From Lumbricus rubellus (taxonomy: Eukaryota > Annelida > Clitellata > Crassiclitellata > Lumbricidae), in assembly GCA_945859605.1 (NCBI GenBank), contig OX243825.1, positions 4,098,043 to 4,162,042 of the forward strand: a stretch of DNA of 64,000 nt, given 5' to 3'. A model generated the notes under the pieces. That model was not told where the DNA came from. It made no database searches and was given only the letters and a program-made list of their open reading frames with translations. Shown here in pieces: positions 29,601 to 39,600 of the stretch (its first letter is position 1; each line of letters opens with the position of its first letter). A program made the translations under genes and the position numbers.

Positions 29601-32600
29601 CATAAAATTCCAGAATTGCTCAAATGTTCGGAAAATAATTCTATTAAGGCTAACAGATATTAACGTTCTCGCCAGATTCTAGCACCATGAATGAAAATAC
29701 TTACAGAGGACTTTGACGGTCGGTGTTTCACACGTGGCATTTAGAGTGTTTGTGGCCAAGCCAACTATTGTAGCTCCACTATCAACAGTTTCAACTGGAA
29801 ATGAGATGATGCAGGTGAAAGATGAAACATCAGGTACTGGAGCAACTGCGATGTAAGATTGACAAATGGATTTCAATGGCATCGGCGTTTTCTTTGTTTC
29901 TTTGGTTGTGACCTCAGAGTTCGATTCGTTTGTTGTTCCATTGTATGCGATGGTTGTGGGTGCCTCGGGTCTTTTCGTTGTTTCAGCCTGACGTGAAATT
30001 ATTGTACAGCTGCGCTGAGTTCCTAGCAACACACATTATAGTCCTAGGTCTATGCATGTAATTGGGAAATATTCTATATAAATAAAAATGTAACGGTGTA
30101 CGCACCATGCAAATTTGGGCGAACAAGATATCCCAAAGTAACGGACCGATTCTTTCAAAATCTCACCAAAACGTTCCATTGAAATACGTGTGTGTTCTTT
30201 GAATGTTTTTTTTCTTTAAAAACCGCAATCTTTAACAAAAATAATATTTTATCAAATTCGTCGGCTAATTTACACGTCGCTGCTAATCAACACAGTGACC
30301 AGCCAGACAAAATATAGAATGAGGTCGCGTGCCGTGACGTCATAAGCGATTCAAAAACCAAAGCGGCCTTTCAACTTTCATGGGCTCTATAGCGGCCTTT
30401 CATCTTTCTTGGGCTCTATCCGCTGTCAGGAAAGGACGGTGTGAGGGAGGAAAGGACCGGAGGGAGCAGGACGAAGAGGGTGGGGAGGGAGCGGAGGGGA
30501 GCGATGGAGGAGGGAGGGATGCAGGGAGGGGGCGGGTGAGGGTGAGGGGAGGGGGAGGAGAGGGGAGGGGGAGGGGAAGGGTAGAGGGAGAGGGAGGGGA
30601 GGGGGAGGGGCGGGTGAAGGGGAGGCGGAGGGGAAGGGGAGGGGAGGGGTGATTGGAGGAGGTAGGGAGAGATGGTTGGATGCTCTTTTCAGCCACAGCA
30701 ACGCGTGGCCGGGTTCAGCTAGTTTAAATATAAGATCGCTATTACAAAAGTAGGCTATAAATCGTGAACCCCTATGTTGCAATATAGACATAAGACAGGT
30801 CAAGGACTGCACACTAGGGGATTGGAGGGGGGGTTGGAAAAAATAAGGATGTTATTCAAGCAACGAGCTGTTAAAGTCCAGCTGAATAAGTGTTTTCAAA
30901 GTCATTATAAAATTGGCAAAAATTTGCCTCAGAAGATGCAAGCGCTGAATGTGTACACGCCATCTAATGAAGAAAGTAGAATTTGCCAGTCTGGTGTAAA
31001 AGAGTTTGTAGCAAAACGAACCTACAACTGATCACTAATCGCAAGTGTCAATAAATAACAGTTTTCATTTCTTAGCCAAAATAATTATCTATTCACCTAA
31101 ATGCATAACATCTACTAAAGAAATTGGGAAAAATTGCTAACCGATATTCGAACTTAGCAAACAGTCTTTAACTAACGATAAACAATGTTGCTTATAGCAT
31201 ACTTAAATCCGAGTAGAGATGCTAAAGAGTCGTGGAGAGTAAACACGCTTTTAGTCCCTATACAGGATGTCTCAAAGAAGACTATCTGCCAAGCACACGC
31301 GCGCTAACATTTTGAATATTAAACAATGGCGAACGTGTAGGCCTACATGCAGATTAGCGCCATAAATTGTTCGCCCGCTGTGGCATTACTGGTTTTTAAC
31401 TTTTTTTATTAATCCAACTTCTATGTTGGCAGAAATCCGGTGTCTGCTTAGGCAAGAATTCGTTTTATCAGTTCCTGTTCCATTTAAGTAACAATTAACC
31501 TACTTTTAATCAATAAAACTTCTAATTAATAAACGTTATTGCTCAACACTCTAATCTCGATTTAGGTGAGATTCTTGTCAAAAATCCCACTTCTATTTAG
31601 TCAATATTAATACTAAATTATTTTCATCTATGCGACTTAGACCCTATACGCTTATTTAGTAGGGGTCAACCGGGGGTTATGGACACCCTGGTCTTATAGG
31701 CTACAGCTGAATTGTGATAATAACATTAACTATAATCTGTTTTAGCTCTATGCGCATTCGTCCTTCACCGTTCAACTATAATTTATTATTATGGACACCA
31801 AACAAAATTAGAATATTCACATTGTAATCTTTATTCATACCGAAGCATATAATAGCCCAAGGGCTTAAAGCCTTAAAGGATCTATAACCCCCTTCCGTAT
31901 GACTCTATTAACATGTATCAACAATTACTTTCGTCAATCCAACTTGCGTTCGTCCAGCGTTGAAACCCATGCAATGGCGAATAACTTATGACGCTAAACT
32001 AAACTTTTATCAAAAAATGTATCCAACCATTTTCTACAGCGTACGGCGAATCTGTCCCTCTTTTCCACGCAATCGATGCTTCATTTGTTGCATTGTATGT
32101 GACCACACAGCTTAACAGCACTCCATCACCTTCGGCCGTATCATCCATAGACGCGTTTATCGTGCAGTTTGGTTGAGTCTCTGCAGCCACACATAGATAG
32201 AAATTATTTTTAAAATCCGAACGTCCTAAAAGTTGGTAATGTATAGAAACCAGTTTCCATGAATATTTTAATATCACAATTTGTCACCCAATACGGCCTA
32301 TAATAAAATTATGCGAATGATCTGTTCAAATGATTTTTCACTGGAGGTCAAACTCTTCGAAGTGTTCTTCCAAAGCTGTTCTTGCAATGATTTAGGTGCC
32401 TAGACGAGGCGAAAATGGTCTCAGAAAGTTCAGCACACCCACTACTATGGCAAATCCTAACTTAGCCTATTAGTCATTGTTCCCATCTCTGATCAGTGAG
32501 TTGCAGAGCGAAAGAAGTTTTTTTTTTGTAAATGCTGACCCATCAAAGAATTAACGAAACATATGGAGGGTGTGAGTAATCCAAGAAAATTTCAGAACCA

Positions 32601-33750
32601 CCTTCTTATTGCTAATTATATGGTAGGTCTGCTTATTATTTGGAAGCCATAAATGCTGCAGCATGAAGACAAGATTACTCCTCCAGAGTAGCTCTAAGCT
32701 CTGTATGTAGGCCTATAATTGCATTTACGACGTACGTGTACAATAAGGAATTTTTGTATGCGTGATTGTTTTGTAACCTATATACTACAATAAAAAACCA
32801 TTAATTCATTAGGCGTATACCGCCTCTTCAAGGGGACAATTTACATGCACACGCGCACACACACGCACACACACGCACACATATAATTATATATATATAT
32901 ATTATATATATATATACTGTAAAGGCGTGTGTGCATGTGAGTGTAGGCCTACAACTGTACATATATTCCCATAGAGGCATACTTCACAAATGCACAGGTT
33001 TCGCTTGAATTACTAGCTATGACCGGATTCAATGAAAACAACAGAAAACTTACCCAATACAATTAGGTGAGCGGATTTTGTAATTTGTCTTGATGAAATG
33101 ATAGCTGAACAAATGAATCGTCCGGCGTCTGTAAAATTAATGTCTCTAATAACCAAATCACATCCGAAAGATTTGTTGACACTGTATCTAGCTTTATCAA
33201 CGACATTCAGTATTGTTCTCGGTCCTTTGAAAATAGTCGTTGGACTTGCACCAGGTACGTACTTCTGCCAGTCAATTCCGAAACAGTTTCTAGATGAAGA
33301 TGAACATTTCAAGGAAACAGTTGAGCCAACAAAACCAACTGTATTCTCAGGTCCCTCTATTTGATTTTCTTGTGCACCTATAAACCCTGAGAAAACAAAA
33401 TAAATCTGATGATGAAGATGATGATGACGATGATGATGACGACGATGTTATATTGAAATGCAATTTTGTCATCATAATAGTTTTTATTTTAGGTTAATTT
33501 TACACAACAATTGAGGAATGCAACAGGGAGAACGACATACAGACAGACTTTCGCAAGAGGAATTAGGCCTCCATGATGTTTAGTGTAAAATACGATAATT
33601 ATAGAGATTTCATCAGCTCAATTTTAAAACAAATTAAGACATGGGCTAAGTTTTCTTTCTTTGACCAAAACTACAGTAGCTGAATGCACGAGTGATTTGT
33701 ATCCACTGACCTGCGACAGTTAAAAGTATTACGATCACGTAAAGTTCCAT
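23493..33750 (-). CDS. Unit C: ITAM-bearing three-Ig receptor gene, complete
   Basis: The cleanest complete copy. Exons: 33711-33750 signal peptide; 33054-33377 Ig1; 32028-32180 Ig2a; 29705-30022 Ig2b; 28112-28381 Ig3; 26783-26926 transmembrane; 26284-26293 microexon; then 25397-25448 and 24862-24972 (proximal ITAM tail) or 24466-24517 and 23493-23606 (distal ITAM tail). Junctions are GT-AG. Phases are 1 up to the transmembrane exon, then 2 and 0. The exon sum gives 473 (proximal) or 474 (distal) codons plus stop. The likely protein is a type I surface receptor with three Ig-like regions, an uncharged transmembrane segment and an ITAM, so it would not need an adaptor such as FcR-gamma or DAP12 (inference). 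Introns hold a Helitron-like insertion, a 390-bp hAT-like MITE and a 61-bp retro-tail. No frameshift or stop is seen in any exon. Confidence 0.88.
23673..24062. mobile_element. 390-bp hAT-like MITE in unit C distal tail intron
   Basis: Ends GAGGGGCGGATCC and GGATCCGCCACTG are near-inverted, flanked by a perfect 8-bp duplication ACTATAGT (23665-23672, 24063-24070). The interior repeats AAAAAAGGTCATCAACTTTT and GGCGGATGAAATGGTATGAT, which also occurs in the element at 61409-61675 and, diverged, near 54390-54490. Confidence 0.85.
24466..24517 (-). CDS. Unit C distal tail exon
   Basis: A 52-nt exon (1 + 17 codons) reading EEHPLRENPDVSRNFHK. Acceptor TTTTACAACAG. The donor is AAG|GTTCAA, where other copies have CAG|GTGCAA, so splicing efficiency may differ. 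Confidence 0.7.
24862..24972 (-). CDS. Unit C proximal last exon with ITAM and stop
   Basis: A 111-nt exon, phase 0, TAG at 24862-24864. The ITAM reads ESAYASL-VAERDANE-YMSI, followed by ELKQKAKPREKKK. Confidence 0.85.
   Translation of the reverse strand, partial: VGEQESAYASLVAERDANEYMSIELKQKAKPREKKK
25318..25378 (+). mobile_element. 61-bp LINE/SINE tail insertion with ACTAG target duplication
   Basis: GGGAGCACCTCTGAGTAG ... GAAGAGGCACTATATAAAT with an ATGAATGA tail, flanked by ACTAG (25313-25317, 25379-25383). The duplicated distal cassette shows the empty site CCACTAGAAAATG near 24448-24460. An extreme 5'-truncated retro-insertion that postdates the cassette duplication. Confidence 0.85.
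25397..25448 (-). CDS. Unit C proximal tail exon
   Basis: A 52-nt exon (1 + 17 codons) reading EEQTLGENPDLSRNVNQ. Acceptor TTTTACAACAG, donor GTGCAA, joins the proximal ITAM exon in phase 0. Confidence 0.8.
26284..26293 (-). CDS. Unit C 10-nt microexon
   Basis: ATAAAATACG on the minus strand between GTTTGTTTTCAG and GTTAGT. It reads G|AT AAA ATA CG|G across its junctions (Asp-Lys-Ile-Arg) and restores frame between the transmembrane and tail exons. Confidence 0.78.
26783..26926 (-). CDS. Unit C transmembrane exon
   Basis: A 144-nt phase 1-1 exon: short extracellular start DSTATTIIP, hydrophobic core VLIITVAAGFLLLIILLIV without charged residues, then CFCVRSCPGYK and a basic Ser-rich stretch. 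Cysteines at the membrane border could be acylated. Acceptor CTCTGTCAG, donor GTAACT. Confidence 0.88.
28112..28381 (-). CDS. Unit C Ig3 exon
   Basis: A 270-nt phase 1-1 exon: VINCTAKG, FKWQEM, RYRCVAMN, with several N-glycosylation sequons (NVT, NCT, NDT, NVS, NAT). Confidence 0.87.
28880..29190 (+). mobile_element. LINE-derived remnant, unit C copy
   Basis: Same remnant as at about 1620-2036 (A) and 16500-16815 (B): GATCCTTTTTGCTACTG, GTGTTAGGTCAGTCTTGG, TCAATGCATGGCATG. The right end is deleted, so the terminal GCGCC block is missing. Confidence 0.5.
29705..30022 (-). CDS. Unit C Ig2b exon
   Basis: A 318-nt phase 1-1 exon: Thr/Asn-rich start (PEAPTTIAYNGTTNESN), then VSSFTCIISF and TLNATC. 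Acceptor GTTGCTAG, donor GTAAGT. Confidence 0.8.
30073..30722 (+). mobile_element. Non-autonomous Helitron-like element with purine-rich tract
   Basis: Starts TCTATATAAATAAAAATG and ends with a GC-rich CAACGCGTGGCCGGG block and CAGCTAG, both typical of Helitron termini, inserted between A and T without target duplication. Unit B shows the empty site near 17700-17715 (GAGAAATAATTTAAATAG). About 230 bp of GGGAGG-rich sequence (30430-30660) fills the centre. No Rep/helicase. ORFs here are low-complexity shadows. Confidence 0.75.
32028..32180 (-). CDS. Unit C Ig2a exon
   Basis: A 153-nt phase 1-1 exon with PNCTINASMDD, VLLSC and IAWKRG, ending VENG at G|GTTGGA. Acceptor TGTGGCTGCAG. Confidence 0.75.
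32640..32840. repeat. Retroelement 3' tail, unit C copy
   Basis: CTCCAGAGTAGCTCTAAGC ... ACAATAAAAAACCATTAATTCATT, matching about 4110-4290 and 19025-19160, followed by an inverted CGCCTCTTCAAGGGG end. Confidence 0.5.
32847..32945. repeat. (AC)n, (AT)n and (GT)n dinucleotide block
   Basis: ACACACGC repeats, then about 40 bp of TATATA, then GTGTGTGC: an imperfect palindrome likely to be unstable, in the intron between Ig1 and Ig2a of unit C. Confidence 0.9.
33054..33377 (-). CDS. Unit C Ig1 exon
   Basis: A 324-nt phase 1-1 exon: VSLKC, GIDWQK, DAGRFIC, extra Cys pair SRNC and SFGCDL. Starts GAQENQIEG at a TTTATAG acceptor. Confidence 0.85.
33711..33750 (-). CDS. Unit C signal-peptide exon
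   Basis: The ATG at 33750 encodes MELYVIVILLTVA, phase 1 donor GTCAGTGG. Confidence 0.8.
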
Positions 33751-33770
33751 CCTCTTAGAGAGTGAATGCA

Positions 33771-33776
33771 GGAAGT
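33771..33776 (+). promoter_or_regulatory. Candidate ETS site upstream of unit C
   Basis: GGAAGT (in CAGGAAGTAAG) 21 bp upstream of the start codon; could lie in the 5' UTR or core promoter. Confidence 0.4.
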
Positions 33777-36537
33777 AAGATACTATCTATGGCCAGCCAA
33801 GATCAATATTGTAAGCTGCCATCTATTTAAAATCTCTTTGCATAAATCGTCATCACTTTTCTAAATTTATGATCTGTTGGCCGGTCATCTGTTATCTGGG
33901 TCTAATGCATTCATGCCCATGTTCCCATAGGCTAGGCATATTTATTTATGTTCTTTTTTTCTTCCTGGTACATAGCTTTTTCGTATTAGCCTACGCTTTC
34001 ATCAAGTGACTCATTGTCCAACCTATAGTACAAACTTAAAAATTATTTATAGCTTCAGCCTGGTTTGGAAAAATATGATTTCAAATCTGTCTAATTTTCT
34101 CAAAAAGGCAGACGAAGAATTTAAGGTGTTAGGAACGTATCGATAGCAGGCCTAAATTTGAACGTCTACATGTATTACTAGGGCAGTTCCAAAATCACGG
34201 TCAAGAATAGAAAAAATCACGGCATACTTTTGCAAAAATCCTAAAATTTACGGCACCGTGATTTTTCGTGATTTTTCACATTATCAGCACTTTTTTGCAA
34301 ATACACGTTAAAAATACGAGTGTTTATGAATGAGTCTTCACATGTCAGCGACGTTATTCACTCCCCAAAACAGAAATTCTTAAATTTAATTTAATGGTTC
34401 CGCGGTGTTTTTGGTCGTTGGCGCCATTTTTGACGTGTTTCTCAACCATGTTTAACCTGTTTTTACAAAAAAGTGCTGAAAATGTGAAAATTCACGGAAA
34501 ATCACGGAAAAGGCTAAATTCATGGCAAACTGCGAAATTCACGGCAAACGGCGAAATTCACGGTTTTCGTGATTTCCGTGAATTCGTGAATTTGGAACTG
34601 CCCTATCTATTATGATAGCCTACTACAAAACAATGTACAGCGATTATTCAATGAATGGATTACCAATAAGTAATTAAGTAATTAAGTAAGTAAATATGTC
34701 CTTTATTAACCAATAGATCTAATATGTGACAGAGGGGCTCAAAACCCGTCACATGTCGGATTTTGACCTTTTGATTTAGTCATATGCTACAATGAACAAG
34801 CTCTAAAATGCTTTTAACAGAATGAAAATATCTTTTTTCTAACTGAAGTTATGCTCGTTTGATTTTTTCATTAGTTTATAGTGAGAAAACCAAACAAAAA
34901 GTTACTGAATATTCGTGTAATCCAAGTTTACTGAACCTACTAAGTTATTATTCTGCAATTGTTCTGGACATTAGAGGCATATATTCTGAATCAGACAACA
35001 AAAACGGCATGAAAATCGGTTCACTACTTTGCAAATTAGGGCGAATTCACAGTCACATGCTGAATTGAAGAATAAACTGCATTATTGACCCCTCTCGCCT
35101 ATTTCGACGTCTAGCGCAATATCTAGGATTCGAGCCCCAGCGTCACATATTGTCTATCGGTGTTCTAGTGTAGGCATATACAGTATACACGTCTTCACAA
35201 CAATCAACTGTAAATAATGAGTAGGCCTACAAAGTTTCAACTGCAAACGTCTTGCAGAGTAAATATCAGCAAGAGGTAGGCCTATAAATAGGCAGTCGTT
35301 CGATCATAGTCGCAAAAATTATTATTTTGTGGGCATTTTGGGTGTAAGTAACCCATCCAGTAAGTGGCCGGTGTTCATCAGAACCACATAGAAAAGACAG
35401 TAAGGCCTACTGTTGTCGAATTAAAGACAGAATAGCTGAAATGTTGGAAAGTCACTGTATTACATCACTACTTTACCAACCGAAGATGGACAATATAATT
35501 TGGTAGTGCTATGATATAATCAATGTTGGGAATCGACTGTCATGCTGGTCATAAGATAAAATTATGTGACTGGAGCAGGATAATAAATTGTTGCGTGGTT
35601 CGAAATGTTCGGTTGTCATCTTGGGTAAAATGTTTCAGCCGAGGTCAAGAGGAAGAGAAGTGCTGAGATTGACAGAGACAGACAGAGAGAGTTTTAGCGA
35701 ACAACAGTTCAGAACATTACGTGCATTTATCGACCGGACCACCATTGACTACTCTCACAGACAACCATTTTCACTCAACGCAGCGCTCGTGAATAAACTG
35801 GTGCCCTGCGCTTGACTTTCGAGCAGCGCTTTAGAGATTTGAAGATTACGATTACGATTGTACAATCTGCTATGTAACTTCAACCGTTTACTTAACACCT
35901 GCACCCATCGTATATAAAATCATCTGTAAATTGAAACACAGGGCCATTCAGACGTAGGCTAAAGCGCCACCAAACATGGTGAAACGGAGCTTAATGCAAA
36001 GTATGGTAATAATGTTTGCAAAAGCTCAGATAAAGGGAACGCGTGGGGCGTTGCTTTTTGAGTGTGTCCTAACTTCACATATAGTCGACACATTGAATAC
36101 TATAAGCAAATTCTAGGTTAAGAAATTCTATTTCCTGTAACAATTCTCAGAATTTACTAAGCATTTGCTGCTGATTTCTGTTTAAGCATAGGCTATCTTT
36201 GAATGTAAATAATGCGTTTATTAAATAACAGACTGTTGAACGGCTCTGGAATAGTTATAGACCAAGGCTACATGTAGGCCTACTTGGATGTATTTGAATG
36301 TCAATATCGCAACTTTACCAATAGGCCGAATTGTGCAGGTTTAGATGTATTTCAACCTCAATTATAATAGCCTATACATTATATAATTGTCTCACAACAA
36401 GTTACACACAAAATTAGGACAGTGATTATTCTTGTACGGTAGGGTCTAGCGAAAAAGTTTCGTAGCCTTAGTAACATTGTTTTCTTTTACCGTGCTTTAC
36501 GCTCTAAAATGTGCTAGACTATGTGTTACAATGTAGA
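33777..36537. other. Intergenic region between units C and D
   Basis: No exon recognised. It contains the TIR element at 34180-34604, a TAAG run near 34675-34695, and sequence resembling the segments in front of other units. Small ORFs lack paralogue or splice support. Confidence 0.6.
34180..34604. mobile_element. 425-bp inverted-repeat element with CACGG motifs
   Basis: Ends AGGGCAGTTCCAAA and TTTGGAACTGCCCT are exact inverted repeats. The interior repeats short AAATTCACGG/AAATCACGG words in both orientations. No coding capacity, target duplication not clear. Confidence 0.7.
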
Positions 36538-36660
36538 CTAGAGTCTGGACTTTCTCTCAGGTTTTCCTGTCCGTCTTTGCTCGAGCGGCATATATTCAGT
36601 GACCTCTCTGTCTGTTCCTAAACTTGCGTAGACTTTTCCAGGTGTTTCTTCTACTCCAAC
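36538..36660 (-). CDS. Unit D last exon with ITAM and stop
   Basis: A 123-nt exon, phase 0, TAG at 36538-36540. The ITAM reads VYASL-GTDREVTE-YMPL. The region before it is longer (VGVEETPGK) and lacks the acidic residue at -3. C-terminus EQRRTGKPERKSRL. Confidence 0.84.
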   Translation of the reverse strand, partial: VGVEETPGKVYASLGTDREVTEYMPLEQRRTGKPERKSRL

Positions 36661-39600
36661 CTAAAATATAACGCAGAATAGGCCTATTGTTTAAAGTTTC
36701 CGTCTCATGTGCACAATATATAGGCCTACTATTATACAACAGGGTTGAAAAATCTATTAAATCTGTACGACAACGGACCACGGTAGATGAAAAATTACAA
36801 AAAGTGCTAAACCAATGAAACATAAATCTGAATGTCAGTATCGACCCACCCCGCAACAGCTGCCAAGTAGGTCTACGTTTTACCTGCGTATTGGTATGAA
36901 TTCACTAGCATATATGGAATTTAAGCCTACCGCTTGCAAGTGATGCGTATTATGTGTAAGTAAAGGATTTACGCTTCCTATTTGTAGGCAATAATATGCG
37001 ATGATATGCAAATTTTACACATACATGTAGGCTACGTGTTAGTAAGTTCATACTATTAGCAGATACATGTAGCCTATGTATCATAAGATAATGTTGCACC
37101 TGATTGGTCTTGCTGGATAAATCTGGATTCTCTCCTCTTAGCTGATGCTCGTCCCTGTTGTAAAATAAAGTAGAGTAACAGTTCGACTATTAGTTGTTCA
37201 GAACGTCTGACAACTGTGTATTATTTAAGCAGTACTATGCTAGCCATAAAAACAGTGTAAACTGAATGGGAAGCAGGTCTACTGCTCAACTGGCGCCGTC
37301 TGAACAAAATAACTGCTTAAACAAGTGGAAACTCATTGCCCTACTCATAGGAGGTTTTGAAAAGTGTAATCAAATCAATGAAAAACTAATAATATAATTT
37401 TCGTTATCGAACAATCCGGTTGACATACCGCAGTCGGTTACAATGTACACTTTATGCAGTTGCAGCAATTTACAGGAACTCAGGTTACAGAATAAGCCTA
37501 CATGACATTAAACTTAGCTAAACAGACTGACTGAACAGACAGCCTGCAATAACCTACAATTAGTTTTGGAATGGTTCTAAATGCATGCAAGCAAGTGTAG
37601 CCTACAGCAACGAAATAAATGAATTCGCTAACCTTATGTTGCCTGAAAAATAAACAACATAAGCCATTAGTATCCCATATGGAAATTTACAAAGCTATAC
37701 TTAGGACCAATTATTATATAGCTCTTTTCATTTACACTTACTGCATGCACGGCAATGTCTCAGCACAACAATAAGAAAATCATACCAGCCCAAAAACATT
37801 TCATTTCACAAACTATCAAATGCATGCATTATTACGATGCTAAAATGATGCAAAAAGTTTATATTATAATGTATGTATTTGCAGTTTAACGTCACTGTGT
37901 GTTAACAAAGACCATTAGCGACGCCCTCCTCCTTTATCCAGGCTTGGGACTGGCACTGGCAGAGTGCAACCACTAGCGGAGTTTTATATTACATCAAGCT
38001 ATTTCATAATTTTAAGATTAGGGGCCTACCCGATAAATTTTCCAGAATCTCATCAAGACACTGTCGTTTGGAATCGTTCATTAGGCTACCCTCTAAGACG
38101 GAATGTGTCATAGTGAGCTTAATATCTGTAGCTACACTAATGAGTTTTTTTTTATCAATGTCTCCCTACACGGATTATTAGGCCTATAGGTTCCTAAATA
38201 CGAATTTGTGTTGTAGTGAAGCGTCACATAAAACAATTATCTCGACTTCACCCCACAGATGTCCCATATGTGTAATAATTGAATTAAAAATAATTACCAT
38301 GCAAATTCTGCTTTGAACGGCAACACTGATATGCTGGACAGACCCGAATGTAACAGCACAGGCCTATGACAAGCGCAGTGATGAGAAGTAAGAAGCCAGC
38401 GCCAATAAAAACTCCAACCACCATCATATATTCGCCTGCCAGAAGACAAACATGGTATGATAAATAATACTACCAGCTGTAATAGACCCTACAGTACTAG
38501 CGTATGAATACCCAAGGGCTGGATTAAGTTACTATTTGTTAGAATATTTGATTCTGGTAGCCCCGACAGCGGGACTTCAATTTAAGTGCACAGTCGGGAA
38601 CAAATCGTATGTTTACAAAGTGCTGTGTTTTAAATTCTTTTACCCAGTCACGAAAAAGACGAAAACGATCTGTTTTCTCAGAAAACAGTTGTAATGTGCA
38701 ACGCAACAATTTAATGCGTGAGTTCAACTGGTAAGTAAATAACATTACAAGCTGAGGATGACAGTGTACATGTATGGTGGGGCGTGGGAAGTGTAGCGGT
38801 ATGTTCGGTGTCCTAGAGCAGCTGCTAGGTTGTGGTTTCGAATCCGCCTCAAGCCGCCGCGTAGATCTACCGGTAGGAACCCTGAGCAGTGAGCAAGTTA
38901 GTCCTTCAATCGCATTTTCTCATTCGCTTCGGCGTGAAACTTTGATTCTGTGTCCGCGCTGGAGTCGGGAGCGCGTCTGAGTAGTAACCTTGAAGCGCTA
39001 CGACAAGTAGGCATACTCATACATACACAACGAACGCTTCCCCGTGACTCTGATGGCTCTTTTTGTCGTCTTCTCAATACTTTTCTTTTCAACCAGACCT
39101 GGGTTGGGAGCGCCTATGCGTAGAGATCTTAAAGGGGCGCTATATGAATTTATGTGATTGATTGATTTAGCTGCAGTGGTGGATTAGGCTATGGCATCTG
39201 CACAATAAGTTACAGAAGACCGGAATGAGAAGAATGAGAACTCAACGCAAGAGACTAACTAACCATTTCCTGCGTTGTTAACCTGGAACTCATGAGAAGT
39301 CGCATTGTAACTTTTGTCTCTCACGACATTCATTGCAACACATCTGTACCATTTTGAAGAAACGGAACTTATAGAAAATTCAGAGCCATTCCTATGATGT
39401 ATATCCACCCAAGTGGTATCGTTTTCCATTTCCTGCCATTTGAAAGTTGGTGGTGGATGTCCTTTAGCCGTGCAATTAATTACGCTTCCAAGAGAGTAAC
39501 GTGAAAGCGATGGCAATAAAGTAACATTCCTAACGGAATCTGAAACATAATTTCAGACAAAGATCCCAATTATTGTAGTAGGCGTTCATAGCGACGTTGC

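Noticed and set aside
30380..30812. Pro/Ser-rich and Gly/Arg-rich ORFs
   Set aside because: Low-complexity translations of the GGGAGG tract inside the Helitron-like element.
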